A DNA stretch of 64,000 nt from Epithemia pelagica. Taxonomy: Eukaryota; Bacillariophyta; Bacillariophyceae; Surirellales; Surirellaceae. The position numbers and the translations under genes were made by a program. Below the pieces are notes generated by a model. That model was given only the letters and a program-made list of their open reading frames with translations, had not been told where the DNA came from and made no database searches. The DNA lies in NCBI GenBank assembly GCA_946965045.2, contig OX337233.1, positions 3,782,001 to 3,846,000 of the forward strand, written 5' to 3'. Below are positions 42,342 to 52,594 of the stretch, one piece after another. Each line of letters begins with the position of its first letter. Within the stretch, counting starts at the first letter, position 1.

Positions 42342-43076
42342 TTGTCCTAGGAGTACCTCACACTCACACATCTTCATAGCCGGGGTAGATAGACAATCGT
42401 TGCAAAGGCGACAGGCGACTCATGACTCGCCTTACGTACGTGAAATGCGGAATGCGGGCTCCTTTTCCTTTTGTGCCGCACGTGACATCTGCCGAGTATA
42501 TGACCGTGCCAAAGTTATGCCCACCCATTCCATTGCCTAATGACTGAAGTGATTGACCATGCCTCAATTATGCCCATCCACTGAGAAGTTATAATGGCTG
42601 ATGAGTGACCATGCCCAACTAGTGCCCAGACCTCACCCATCCGAAAATCCTCGTTAAATGACGAAATTGACAGTTGACAGTTGACAGTGCCTAAAATAAT
42701 AATACGAGTATGACCACTTCCACTTTCTTTCAGGCGCCTTAAAATGAAAGTACTCGTAAGAGTACGAACTACGAGTACACGTACAACACAAAGAAGTTGA
42801 CACAGAAACCGTGTGAACCCATTCCTCTTCCCTCTTCCCCCTAGCATCCATCCAGTATCCAATAAGTATATCTAGAGTTGCCCCAAAATCCAAAATCCCT
42901 GCCAAGAATGCAAGAATGTCAGATGCAGATTGGTCAAAGAATTATCCCCTACCCAACCAGTTTTGTCTCGACAGATACGAAATCTCTATGAATAAAAAAT
43001 GCTCCTATTCGTAGTGATCGATGAGATTGTCTCACAAAATTAGTCGAACGACGAAAGAGCACCAACAACAGTAAAA

Positions 43077-44237
43077 ATGGTTCGATGGTCTCAATCTCGT
43101 TCGACAATGTCATTTCGGTATCGTTGTCTGTGCTTCGTCACAGTGAGCATAATATCAACCCTTACGCTTTTCATTGATTTGTGTACCTTGCCCCAAGCAA
43201 ACTACTCCGTCGACAGTGTTTCGATGGAACAAGAGCCCAACGCAACTCCCCCCTTGTCCTCATCGTTACCTCCCCCGTCCGTCTCGTCATGGTTTGGTAA
43301 GCCCCCAACGGATGAAGAACGACAAGCCAAGTGGCGCTATATGCAAGAGCAGGAAGCCAACAATACAAAAGAGTGGAGACGATTGCGTAAATGGGAAATC
43401 AAACAAGGTGTTCAACGCATCTACTACATCAATTTGGACAAGAACTTTGGTCGTCGTCAGCAAATGGAGAATGCCTTGCAACAGGTCCAGCCTCCGATTC
43501 CGTACTATCGATTTGCCGCTCTCACCGGCACCTTGGATGGTTCTCAATGCGTCAAGGGGAAGCAAGACTCGGCATGGTGTCGTGGCATTTCCGGTTTGTC
43601 GGACACGAATCGTCGTCTCTTGGAAACGCAAAACATGTCTGGTGGCTTGACCATGATATTGGAGGACGATTATGTGCTTGCGCCGAATCGGACACTATGG
43701 GAAGCCGCCATTCAACTGGTACCCGACGACAATTGGGATGTCATTCGGTTCATGCTGAAAAACCCCAATAGCATGTTTCCTCAAGTTACTCCTCGAAGGG
43801 GTGTGGCACCCTGGGACTTCAACAAGACAATGGAGGAGAATGTCCGAAAGCCAGCACCTCCTCCTGTGTATCGATACACCAAGCCCAAACGCAAGAACAC
43901 GGAAGGTGATATCTGCCAAGGAACGCATGTACAGATCTGGCGAGAATCGTCCTTGTACAAGCTGCATCGGTTGTGGAGTCGCCGTCCGTACGAGGATATC
44001 GATTGTGCCTTTACCATGGCCAAGCCGGCGATCCGATCCTATGTCGTGGGTGTGTTTGGAGACCACGATTCCGTGGAATACTTGGGAGACATTATCAAGC
44101 CACCCAATGAAGACACTGACATTCCGAAACAGGACCACCAACTCCAAAAGAATAATTTCGTTCTTGTGAAAAGAGCCGATATGAAACGTCTTCCCAAAAA
44201 CGCCAAGGGACTCTTCTTCCGACAGCAAAGAGGTTGA
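43077..44237 (+). CDS. GT25-like glycosyltransferase (LPS/collagen galactosyltransferase fold), type II membrane protein
   Basis: A single exon of 386 residues from ATG 43077. A short basic N-terminus precedes one membrane anchor (about residues 16-35), then a Pro/Ser-rich stem, giving Golgi type II topology. The catalytic domain starts 'RIYYINLDKNFGRRQQM', the 'INLD..R' motif of glycosyltransferase family 25. The metal-binding 'LTMILEDDYVLAP' (D-x-D-like) occurs near residue 200. The region 'GDICQGTHVQIW' followed by 'EDIDCAF' fits the later part of the fold. Donor and acceptor cannot be read from the sequence; a role in wall or glycoprotein glycans is an inference. Family assignment is fairly secure from the first two motifs. 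Confidence 0.75.
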   Translation: MVRWSQSRSTMSFRYRCLCFVTVSIISTLTLFIDLCTLPQANYSVDSVSMEQEPNATPPLSSSLPPPSVSSWFGKPPTDEERQAKWRYMQEQEANNTKEWRRLRKWEIKQGVQRIYYINLDKNFGRRQQMENALQQVQPPIPYYRFAALTGTLDGSQCVKGKQDSAWCRGISGLSDTNRRLLETQNMSGGLTMILEDDYVLAPNRTLWEAAIQLVPDDNWDVIRFMLKNPNSMFPQVTPRRGVAPWDFNKTMEENVRKPAPPPVYRYTKPKRKNTEGDICQGTHVQIWRESSLYKLHRLWSRRPYEDIDCAFTMAKPAIRSYVVGVFGDHDSVEYLGDIIKPPNEDTDIPKQDHQLQKNNFVLVKRADMKRLPKNAKGLFFRQQRG

Positions 44238-46076
44238 TTCCCTTCGCAACAGCAGTCTGTCCAATACAGTTTTACAATATTTTTAAGCTTTACAAAGTTA
44301 GTATCAAGTCATGACGCTTCATCTTGAAACTTTTAGACGAGTCTAATGCGTACTGGTCCATGAATGCTGTAGTACAGGACTCGAGGACGAAGTTTATTGC
44401 ACTGACTGCTATAGATCTGTCGAAGCACAGAAAGTGGTCGGTCTCTTTGTCATGTTTCTGTCCTGTTTCCTGACCCGATTGTAGAACCACAGGAATAGTA
44501 CTACTACTTCTTTATCGCCTTGTTGTTGTTGGTCTGGACCAATGCCGCCCTACCTGGAAGAATCATACAGATTCCTCCAGATAAATGACAAATAACGTTC
44601 TATTAGTAGCATGGCCACACACGTTTTGTTGGTATTTTTGTTCCGACAAAAAAGTCCCTCCTACTCTTGTCCCTCTCCACTCTGCTCCTTTGCCATTGGG
44701 TGCCTCTTCTGGAGCCAAACTCAAACTGGCTTTTGTCCGAGAGTGATGGAGCAAAATTCTTTGTTTTTGGTTTTTCGAAATACAGATTCACTGTAGTTGG
44801 TTCAGACCACTGTTACCCTATTCACAAGACCAGAAACAATACTACTGTGATTCCTCCAGATGAGTGAGAAACGTTCTAGGTGGTAACATGTCCACACGCT
44901 TTTGGTTGGTAGTATTGTTCCGGTCTTGGTGTTGTGAATCCTTGCCGCCAGACGTACAAGCACACACACACATCTCTGTCTTGTAGGACTAGCTAGCTCC
45001 ATAGCTAGAGTAGCAGTTGCGGGTCAAACTGAATCCTATTCCACATATGGTTGAGACCGCGATCCAACGGACAGGAGAACCTACGGACCGTGCCGGACGC
45101 GCCAAACTCCTATTGCTCCCACGACTGCTTGTCGAAACTCACGACGGGACTATGATGGCGAGGAGGTTGGTGTGAGAAAGTCGCTGTTTGTGGCCAAGCA
45201 AGTCAGGTCGATGGAAGGATCCTTCTCTTTGTTCCAGAACGTACTCGCAACAAGCCGGGAACAGGGATTATCACAACGAAACGCCTGAGATCCATTCTGA
45301 AAGATAGTGCAGAGTGATTTGCTTGCTGCATAACACACCAAGAACCGCAGTTTTTACAAGAAGGACCCATGGTGATAACACAACACCGAACAATTGCTTG
45401 TCCGAGAGTGACAACAAGATTTTTTGTTTTTGGAAAAAATGGGACAAAATATAGAGTGATTTGCTTTGCTGGATAACACCAAGAACCGCAGTTTTTACAA
45501 GGAGGACCCATGGTGATAACACAACAACAAAGAACAATTGCGTGTTGTCCTAGAGTGACAGCAAAATTTGGTTTTGGAAAAAATGGGACAAAATTGATAC
45601 AGTCTCGTAATGACTGACCTGGTGCGCGCGAATGACTGCGCGTGTGGGTGGCCTGGCGCTCATTTTGGGCATGGTAGCAGTGGTAGCAATGGGCTAGATA
45701 GAGGCCATGACACATGACACTGCGACACGATGAATCTTCAGGAAGATTCTTCGCCTTGGAGTCCACATCAGTGAGTGACGACGACCAAGCGACTGCGACT
45801 CCAAACAATAACAGACATGAATCATCCCTCCAGAGAAAAAGTGACGGATGAATCCATGAATCATCCACAACATGATGCCTGACTCCTCACTCACCGAACA
45901 AACGAAACCAATTAGTTGTGGCTCGTAGGTACGTACGTGCCGACGATTGTAAAGCGCAGATACCTTTTCTCGTTTCCTCGCTCGTTGATCTCTCACCACA
46001 AATTCTGTCTCGAACCGACGACACCCAACGACAACCACACAAGTACAACCACCTTTCTAGTATCATCATCATCACC
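44238..46076. other. Repeat-rich intergenic region
   Basis: Two diverged duplications are visible: blocks near 44560-44645 and 44840-44930 share 'GATTCCTCCAGAT' and 'CCACACACGTTTTG'-like sequence; and 45313-45448 versus 45455-45595 are a ~142-bp tandem pair containing 'ACCAAGAACCGCAGTTTTTA'. Minus-strand open stretches over the tandem pair are a by-product of the repeat. No gene supported. Confidence 0.5.
45313..45595. repeat. Tandem ~142-bp duplication, diverged
   Basis: The two units share 'ACCAAGAACCGCAGTTTTTA' and 'GGACCCATGGTGATAACACA' and end in 'GGAAAAAATGGGACAAAAT'. They differ by small indels. Confidence 0.8.
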
Positions 46077-46721
46077 ATGGCGCAACCATTACGATCAAGC
46101 TGGACGTTCTTGGCCCTCATTGCCACCACCTGCATGACCTTTTCCCACGTGCAAGCCTTTACCAGTATTGCACCGCCCTCGTCGTCGTCGAGTTCGACGC
46201 GTCGTTTCCTGTCCGAGGCGGTCGCCGAAGCACCCACTGAAGAAGCCGTTGAGGTGGAAGAAGAGGAAACGGCGGAACCGGCGGCTCCTGTTCCTGAACC
46301 AACGGGTTTGACCATGAAACTGGTGCGCAAGAGTATTGACGACTTGACGGCCGACAATTTTGCGTCGACGTTGGAAACACTGGAACCCTTTTTCTTGTAC
46401 GAGGCTGGTACCAGTATTTATTCCAAATCCATGCGTCGCATTGGTAACAAGGCCAAGGAGCTGGACGTGACGGTCCCGACGGACTATGCCAAGGCCGCCA
46501 AGTGCGTGGCCAAACGTCGGGAAAAACAAGACGCCTTTATTGCCGTCAAGGAACAAGAACGAATGGACCGAGAAGCTGAAGAACGAGAAGCTGCCGAAGC
46601 GGCTGCGGCGGAAGCTGCTGCGGCGGCAGAAGCAGCAGCAGCTGCAGAAGCCGAAGCTGTCGAAGAACCAGCCGAAGAAGAAGAGGCTGCTCCGGTCGAA
46701 GAAGAAGCCGTGGCTGCCTAA
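46077..46721 (+). CDS. Plastid-targeted Ala/Glu-rich protein of unknown function
   Basis: A single exon of 214 residues from ATG 46077 (context CACCATGGCG). Residues 1-24 form a signal peptide ending 'FSHVQAFTS', the AXF cleavage motif of diatom plastid preproteins, followed by a Ser/Arg transit-like segment. A compact central region ('LTMKLVRKSIDDLTADNF' to 'KAAKCVAKRREKQDAF') has no family I recognise. It is followed by a long Ala/Glu helix of alternating 'EAAAAAEA' units, which would form a highly charged single helix or coiled coil. Similar leader organisation to the FCP gene suggests a stromal or thylakoid location, but the function is open. Confidence 0.7.
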   Translation: MAQPLRSSWTFLALIATTCMTFSHVQAFTSIAPPSSSSSSTRRFLSEAVAEAPTEEAVEVEEEETAEPAAPVPEPTGLTMKLVRKSIDDLTADNFASTLETLEPFFLYEAGTSIYSKSMRRIGNKAKELDVTVPTDYAKAAKCVAKRREKQDAFIAVKEQERMDREAEEREAAEAAAAEAAAAAEAAAAAEAEAVEEPAEEEEAAPVEEEAVAA

Positions 46722-47026
46722 GCTGTGAGTGTGTAGTTATGATAGGTCTCTATAGGAGAGAGGGATCATGTCGTAATCTATCGCGTGGCTACCAAAACTG
46801 TGCGTTTGTAGGAATAATAATGTCTCTACAGAGAGCAACACATACGTCGTAATCTAGAGTGGTTTCCGAAACTGTGAGTTTGTAGTAATAAGATATGTCT
46901 CTATGAGAGAGGGATCATGTCGTAATTCATCGCGTGGTTACCTAAACTGTGCGTTTGTAGGAATAAAAATGTCTCTATAGAGAAGAACGAATACGTCGTA
47001 ATCTAGTGTCAGCCATTTTCTCAGAA
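46722..47026. repeat. Tandem repeat between two convergent genes (dimer unit about 137 bp, two copies)
   Basis: From about 46731 to 47008 a ~68-bp motif ('CTGTG(A/C)GT(G/T)TGTAG', 'TGTCTCTA', 'CGTCGTAATCTA' or 'ATGTCGTAAT') occurs four times, organised as two ~137-bp dimers. It fills almost all of the space between the 3' ends of the plastid protein gene and the giant protein gene, so it must contribute to both 3' UTRs or terminators. Confidence 0.8.
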
Positions 47027-50000
47027 TCAAAAGGAAGCTTCCTGAACAGCCTTGAGGGAACGTTCGTAAAAGTCCAAATGAGAAAACATTTCTTCGCCCG
47101 CGGCACGGGCCAAATGCTTGGGAATTCCCGAGCTGCCGCTCGTCTGAGAGGTACCACCTGTCGAGCCGCGTGGGGCCAAAGAGGCATGACGTCCTGCATG
47201 CGGATTGTGCGAATGGGAGCGACTCGGTGGTGGAGGAATATTCTTGTTGTGAGAAGGCATGGAGGATGATAGCAGGGAGGAGGATGCCAATCGATTGTGT
47301 GGTCGCACGGAATTGGATGTGCCTGGAACTGGATAGTCCATGGATGGTTGTGGAGACGTGGGAGTTTGCTTCTTTTTGGCCGCCATGCGGTCTCGGAAAC
47401 GCTGCTTCACGCCTTCAATCTTTTGCTGATCAATCGGTTGTGTACCGGTAGCGGAAGGCGCAGTGCCAGGAGGAACTTGATTGTGGGTTGTTTCGAGAGA
47501 TCGAGCCTGATGAGAAGTTTTTCCAAAGGCATCGTTGGCCGACGGACGAGATGGTGGTGGACGCTGGGCAACGGCACTGGCCGGAGTCGGCAAATTCTCA
47601 AACACAGCCTTGTGTTCGCGCTGCGAAATGGCGGTCGAGGCTTCCGATTGCAACTCGGCCAACTTGAGCTGGACACGTTCGAGTTCTTGCTGCGACTCTT
47701 GTCGAATCCAATCGGCTTCTTGTCGTGCCATGAGGGCTTCTCGTGCCGCAACCTCCGCCTTGAGTTCCGCCCGTTTGGCGCGACGGGCCCACATTTGGGC
47801 TTCGCGCTCTTCGTCGTGGTCCGTGTACAAGGACGACTCGTAAGTGACCACCGACGAGGCACCACAGACAGACGTATCATTCTCAATGCGGACCAAGAGT
47901 GCTTCATACTTGGCAATCAATTTTTCAATCCGATCACGAACAAGAGTAAACGCTTGCTCGGCGACCACCAGTTGCTTTGAAACGGTCTTGACCTTTTCCA
48001 TAGCCGACAGATATGCCATTTCCGATTCTGTCATGAAACCATTGTCCGCGTCTGCTTCTTCCTCCTTCATGAGTTCCTCTGCGACAAGTTGTTCTTTGGT
48101 AGCGATATTCAATGCTTTTCGGAGTTCGGCACAGCGTTCGTTCGTGAGCTTGAGCAAAATACTTTGGCAGTCACCAATGGTAAACATTTCGAAACCTCGC
48201 AAATTACGGGGTCCCAAGGACGGACATCGGTACAACATAAAGTCTGTGTCGTCAATCCACTTGACGGCCTCCCAAAAGTGCCGACTACTGTTGTGACCAC
48301 CACTGCTCAAGGTGCTGAATCCACTCACGACCGAACTTGCCGAGGAATGATGGCGGTGACTGTGATGAGGGTGCAACGGTCTCCGAATAAAATAGGTCCG
48401 TTCGGGTCGTCGGGTCAGCAAGGCCGTATTGACAACGTCTTTGGGACTGGCACCGTCACGCCACGCTTTGGCAACAATCACCGCGTCGCGAATTCGATGA
48501 GCCGTGCGATTGTAGGCCGTGAGAACCAGATCGTCCACAACCACAGTGCCTCCACGACGCTCTAATCCACGTTCCATATCCTTTTCCATAATTCGACTGC
48601 GCATTTCCAGTAAGGCGAATGCCTTGTTTTCATCCTCCAATCGTTCAAACTCTGTTAAATTGACCTTGCGGGTGATGCGGTCGGAAAGTTGTCGATAGAC
48701 GCGCAACAGCTTCTTCATATGATCCGGTTCCACATAGTATTTGGCTAAACGGCTACTGCGAGGCGACTGCACGACGCTCGTACCGTCACTGTATGGATCA
48801 ATCGAGTCCTCTTCCGAGCCCTCATCGTCGTCAACATCATCATCCTCTTCTTCATATCGGTCAATGTCCTCATGAGGATGCTGATAGTGATGCTGTCGGT
48901 AGGATTTTTCATTGTTTCCTCGTGAATGATGACGATGGGCAAGAGAATGGTGATTGTTATTGTCGTCTTCGTCGTCGTTGGAAGGAGCAAAGTGATGACT
49001 GGGAATCGAAGAGGACCCTTTGGAATCCACCAAGACAGCCGCGTCACTACCACGTTTCCCCGCATTCATCATCTCGGCCACACTTGGTGTTCGCGTAAAT
49101 CCATTGGATTCCACTTCACTGGTACTTAGAGCTTCGTCATAATCACTCGGCGTTTGTCGACTCACATAGCCCATGGCGGAAGATTGAATGGCCGTTAAAC
49201 CACCACCCAATAGCACCATCTTGTATTGATCTTGATCACTGTGTAGGGACGTAAAATTGCCTCCCTCCTCGTCCATGTCATCTTGGTGGGGTTCTTCGTC
49301 ATTGCTCCTGGATTCCTTGGTGGCAACCGGTGAGAGGAGTGCAGCATCTTCTTGTTCTTCCGCAATGGCTTCCGGATAGTGTGCCTTCTTGATACGACTG
49401 TTGCTTCGAACAAATTTGTGAGGTTGCTGCAAGAGATGGGTTGCCGGATTATTGGCATTGCTCCCCTGCGGATTGGTCGTAGCGTTTCCGTTGGGACCGG
49501 AGGACGCCGCGTTGGTAGTATTGGGTTCCTCCATCAGAGTCATGGGATTGGTAGCAATGCCATCAAACACATCGCTTTCGGCATGAGTCTGTCTCGATGT
49601 GTGCGAGGAGTTTCCTCGCGACGAATTGTCCGAATCGTTCAAATCCATGAGGGCGGGAAAATCTTGCGTCTTGTCCAACAAGCCGCGAAATCCCTTGCTG
49701 CCAGCGGAATAGGTACGATGCGGAGGTGCCCAATGATTGTTGGCGGCCAGCGATTCCGCCGTGATGGAAGGCACATTGGAATGACCTTGTGGTTCTTGTG
49801 AATAATGTTGTTGCGGATAGTGCTGTTGTTGAGAGCGCAACACCGATGCCGCTGCTGCTTCGGACATGGATCGACCTTGGCTAGCACCACCACCTCCATA
49901 GGGATTAAAGGACGACGACAATCCTGTTGCGGAGGTGGACGCCATGTGGGGCAAAAAGGGTGGCCCTCCGGCAGCATTGGAAGGATGAGGATGAAAGTCG

Positions 50001-52594
50001 GGATAGGCCAAGGGATTGACATCGCGTTCCGTGAAATAGGCCGACGATGTCTTGGAAAAGGCCGTGGACGGAGACGATGGCAAATCATCTTCCAAATATC
50101 CACCTCCCGGCTGTTGTGGTTTGCCCCAATGACGTCCATTGGCCAAGGTCATGGTTCGAGAAGGCAGGGGTGCAGCCTTGAAATTGTGATTGTGATCACG
50201 ATGGTGCTCCATATCTTGCTCTTGTTGTTGTTCGTGACCAAAGTCCATTTCGTCCTTCTTGTTGTTGTCGGCATGTAAATAGTGTTGTTGTTGCTGTTGT
50301 TGTCGACTACTGCGCAATCGGCGCCGCAAGAGAGCACCACCAGCACTTCGAGTCGGCACCCGATCGGGGTCATTGTCATTGTCGTCGTCTGGTGGTTGGT
50401 GGTCGAGGGATTCACGTTCGCACCGAGCACTGGACAAGGATTGACGCAACCGTCGAGCCGGCGAAGAAGCATTCGAGCTCATACGAGCCATGCCGTCGTC
50501 GTCGTCCGTGTGGGTCGTTTCCGGGTACCCCACAGCCGACCGAGGAGCTTGGGGCGATGGTGTCACGACTGCATGATGAGGATGATGAGGATGAGGATGG
50601 TGGTGATGGGTCGTTGCCGTTTGCTGGGGCGTACTGGTACTGGGAACACTTCTACTCGTCATTGTGGGAGCACCGGGTGCCGACGATAACGTTTCTTCTT
50701 CGGATTGCAAGGCTACCAACTTGCCTCGTCGATCTTGTGTGCCAGGCCATCCCACGTAGGCACTGCTCCCACTCGTACTGGACGCGGTACGACCCACCGG
50801 TTCGACGGGTTCGTCGTCGTCATCATCATGAGTATAGTGGTGGTCGTCGTCGTCCTGATCATGTTTGTGGTCCTGTACCTCCTGTTTCGTGGCGTCATGA
50901 TCGTAGGAGTCGTCGTCGTCGTCGTCTTCTTCTTTTCGCTTGGAACGGTCCTCCGGCTGGTTGGAGTCCTTCCATGCTTGTGCTTCCTCTACTTGTCGTG
51001 CTTTTTCATTCTTCTTATGATTCTCGTCCTCTGGATTCGTCGTTGGGACTGTACTAGGCGTGATGTTGTAGTGGGACCGTCGTCGCGGGAGTCGATTGTA
51101 GGGACTCGTGGCTGGACTAATGGGTCGTTGGGGTCGTGGCGGAGAGGAGGGTTTGCCCGATCCGGCAAAGAGTGAGGCCAATCGTGACACTCGCGAGGAC
51201 GACGACAAGGACGATCGAGTCGGTGTGGTGGAACGTCGTACGGGTTGTGCCTGTTGTGGAGGTTGTGGAGAAACAATGTCGGGATGCTCTTGCGGTGGCA
51301 GTTCCAAAGTGTCCTGGTCCTCGGTCTCGTTGTGTTCCAAAGGACGAGCAGCAGGGTCCCATTCGGATTGTTGTGGTTGTTGCTCGTCATCTTCTTCCTC
51401 CATGTCGACTTGGTGTGCCAAGGGACGGTGATGATAATGTTGTTGTTTGGAGGCGAGGGGTGATTTGGGTCGATGGTGGCGTGACAAGAGAGATCGTGGC
51501 GATTTGGGACGATGATTGGTGTTGCTGGGCGATTTGGGTCGTTTCAAAAAAGCCATGGGTGATTTGGGACGTGGCGATTTGGGACGATTCTCCGAATGTG
51601 AAGGCGATCGTTTCAAGGAGGCCACAGCCGATTGCAACAAGGAGGAAGTCGTCGTTGTCGTAGTAGTTCCACCCGGACCCAAAATGACACTGGCACTGCC
51701 CGAGGCATGAGGAGGATTGGGAGTGCTATTATGGTTGGCAAGTGATTTCCGACCACTCTGTTGTTGTTGTTGTTGTTTGCGCAATTGCTTGTATTGTCGT
51801 GCCCGATGGGCCATGCTGGTGGATGCGACCGACACGACGGACCGAGGGCGTGATACGGCATGAGACTGGGGCGAGTGGGGTGGTGATGGCTGCTCCTCTT
51901 CTTGCATCAGACCATCTTCCTTTTTCTCTTCCCTCCATTGCGGTTCTGCATCCTTGTCATCGTCTTGATCCCACGAGGCACCGGGAGAAGAGGAGGATAG
52001 GGCGGGCAAGAATTGAACGGCGCCTTGTTCCGGTGACAATTCCTTGTCATTGTGTTGTTGTTGCGGAGTATCCTCAAAGTGCGACACGTGGTGTCCTCGG
52101 TGTCGCTGCGCTTGCAATCGTCTGGGTCCTCGTTCATCGTCGTCGTCCTCGTCTTCTTCTTGTGGTGGTTTGGCAAAGGGATCCGAGGGTCTTCGGCGTC
52201 GCAGGGAATGACTGGCGGCCAAACGAGAATGAGGTTTCAACAAAGAAGAAGAATTGGAGTGCTGGCGTGGTTCGGTCGGTGAAGTGGGAGGCGACGACGA
52301 CGAAAAGGCCAGAGCCGAAACATGGGGATCGCCTTGTTCCATCCATCTTGTTGTTGTTGCTGCTTCTTGTGGTTGTGGCTGTTGTTGTGGTTGTCGCAAA
52401 TCGACATCCAAATCCACCAAGTTGCGTCCTCGTCGTTCGAGTGGATAGTGTTCAGGTTCTTGTTCTTCTTCCTGGTCCGGCCAGGCTGTAAAGTCCTCCG
52501 GAGGAACATGATGCGATTGTGATTGTGATTGTTGCTGTTGCGAATGCCGTCGTTGATGATATTGGGCGGCCGCTGCCAACAATCGACGAGACAT
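47027..52594 (-). CDS. Giant disordered protein with C-terminal coiled coil, unknown function
   Basis: A single uninterrupted exon of 1855 residues (ATG at 52594). The first ~1100 residues are low complexity: Gln, His, Asp/Glu and Ser/Pro stretches with repeated 'RPKSP' units near residues 330-390 ('RPKSPRPKSPMAFLKRPKSP'), which look like proline-directed kinase sites in a basic context. A conserved-looking region follows (about residues 1280-1500): 'EPDHMKKLLRVYRQLSDRIT' and 'CPSLGPRNLRGFEMFTIGD'. Next come strong coiled coils ('RAKRAELKAEVAAREALMAR') and a basic Pro/Ser tail. The maintained frame over 5.5 kb indicates selection. It could be a cytoskeletal or scaffold protein; I recognise no family. 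Confidence 0.75.
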   Translation of the reverse strand: MSRRLLAAAAQYHQRRHSQQQQSQSQSHHVPPEDFTAWPDQEEEQEPEHYPLERRGRNLVDLDVDLRQPQQQPQPQEAATTTRWMEQGDPHVSALAFSSSSPPTSPTEPRQHSNSSSLLKPHSRLAASHSLRRRRPSDPFAKPPQEEDEDDDDERGPRRLQAQRHRGHHVSHFEDTPQQQHNDKELSPEQGAVQFLPALSSSSPGASWDQDDDKDAEPQWREEKKEDGLMQEEEQPSPPHSPQSHAVSRPRSVVSVASTSMAHRARQYKQLRKQQQQQQSGRKSLANHNSTPNPPHASGSASVILGPGGTTTTTTTSSLLQSAVASLKRSPSHSENRPKSPRPKSPMAFLKRPKSPSNTNHRPKSPRSLLSRHHRPKSPLASKQQHYHHRPLAHQVDMEEEDDEQQPQQSEWDPAARPLEHNETEDQDTLELPPQEHPDIVSPQPPQQAQPVRRSTTPTRSSLSSSSRVSRLASLFAGSGKPSSPPRPQRPISPATSPYNRLPRRRSHYNITPSTVPTTNPEDENHKKNEKARQVEEAQAWKDSNQPEDRSKRKEEDDDDDDSYDHDATKQEVQDHKHDQDDDDHHYTHDDDDDEPVEPVGRTASSTSGSSAYVGWPGTQDRRGKLVALQSEEETLSSAPGAPTMTSRSVPSTSTPQQTATTHHHHPHPHHPHHAVVTPSPQAPRSAVGYPETTHTDDDDGMARMSSNASSPARRLRQSLSSARCERESLDHQPPDDDNDNDPDRVPTRSAGGALLRRRLRSSRQQQQQQHYLHADNNKKDEMDFGHEQQQEQDMEHHRDHNHNFKAAPLPSRTMTLANGRHWGKPQQPGGGYLEDDLPSSPSTAFSKTSSAYFTERDVNPLAYPDFHPHPSNAAGGPPFLPHMASTSATGLSSSFNPYGGGGASQGRSMSEAAAASVLRSQQQHYPQQHYSQEPQGHSNVPSITAESLAANNHWAPPHRTYSAGSKGFRGLLDKTQDFPALMDLNDSDNSSRGNSSHTSRQTHAESDVFDGIATNPMTLMEEPNTTNAASSGPNGNATTNPQGSNANNPATHLLQQPHKFVRSNSRIKKAHYPEAIAEEQEDAALLSPVATKESRSNDEEPHQDDMDEEGGNFTSLHSDQDQYKMVLLGGGLTAIQSSAMGYVSRQTPSDYDEALSTSEVESNGFTRTPSVAEMMNAGKRGSDAAVLVDSKGSSSIPSHHFAPSNDDEDDNNNHHSLAHRHHSRGNNEKSYRQHHYQHPHEDIDRYEEEDDDVDDDEGSEEDSIDPYSDGTSVVQSPRSSRLAKYYVEPDHMKKLLRVYRQLSDRITRKVNLTEFERLEDENKAFALLEMRSRIMEKDMERGLERRGGTVVVDDLVLTAYNRTAHRIRDAVIVAKAWRDGASPKDVVNTALLTRRPERTYFIRRPLHPHHSHRHHSSASSVVSGFSTLSSGGHNSSRHFWEAVKWIDDTDFMLYRCPSLGPRNLRGFEMFTIGDCQSILLKLTNERCAELRKALNIATKEQLVAEELMKEEEADADNGFMTESEMAYLSAMEKVKTVSKQLVVAEQAFTLVRDRIEKLIAKYEALLVRIENDTSVCGASSVVTYESSLYTDHDEEREAQMWARRAKRAELKAEVAAREALMARQEADWIRQESQQELERVQLKLAELQSEASTAISQREHKAVFENLPTPASAVAQRPPPSRPSANDAFGKTSHQARSLETTHNQVPPGTAPSATGTQPIDQQKIEGVKQRFRDRMAAKKKQTPTSPQPSMDYPVPGTSNSVRPHNRLASSSLLSSSMPSHNKNIPPPPSRSHSHNPHAGRHASLAPRGSTGGTSQTSGSSGIPKHLARAAGEEMFSHLDFYERSLKAVQEASF

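Larger units (their letters stand above)
41847..43076. other. Intergenic region between NRT2 and GT25-like genes
   Basis: Contains a perfect 60-bp tandem duplication (41991-42110) and the 16-bp palindrome CTACTCCTAGGAGTAG (42326-42341). I see no gene. Confidence 0.5.

Noticed and set aside
45203-45868. Minus-strand frame with repeated 'CKNCGSWC' motif suggesting a zinc protein
   Set aside because: The Cys motif is repeated only because the DNA is a ~142-bp tandem duplication, and the unit has no support as coding sequence.
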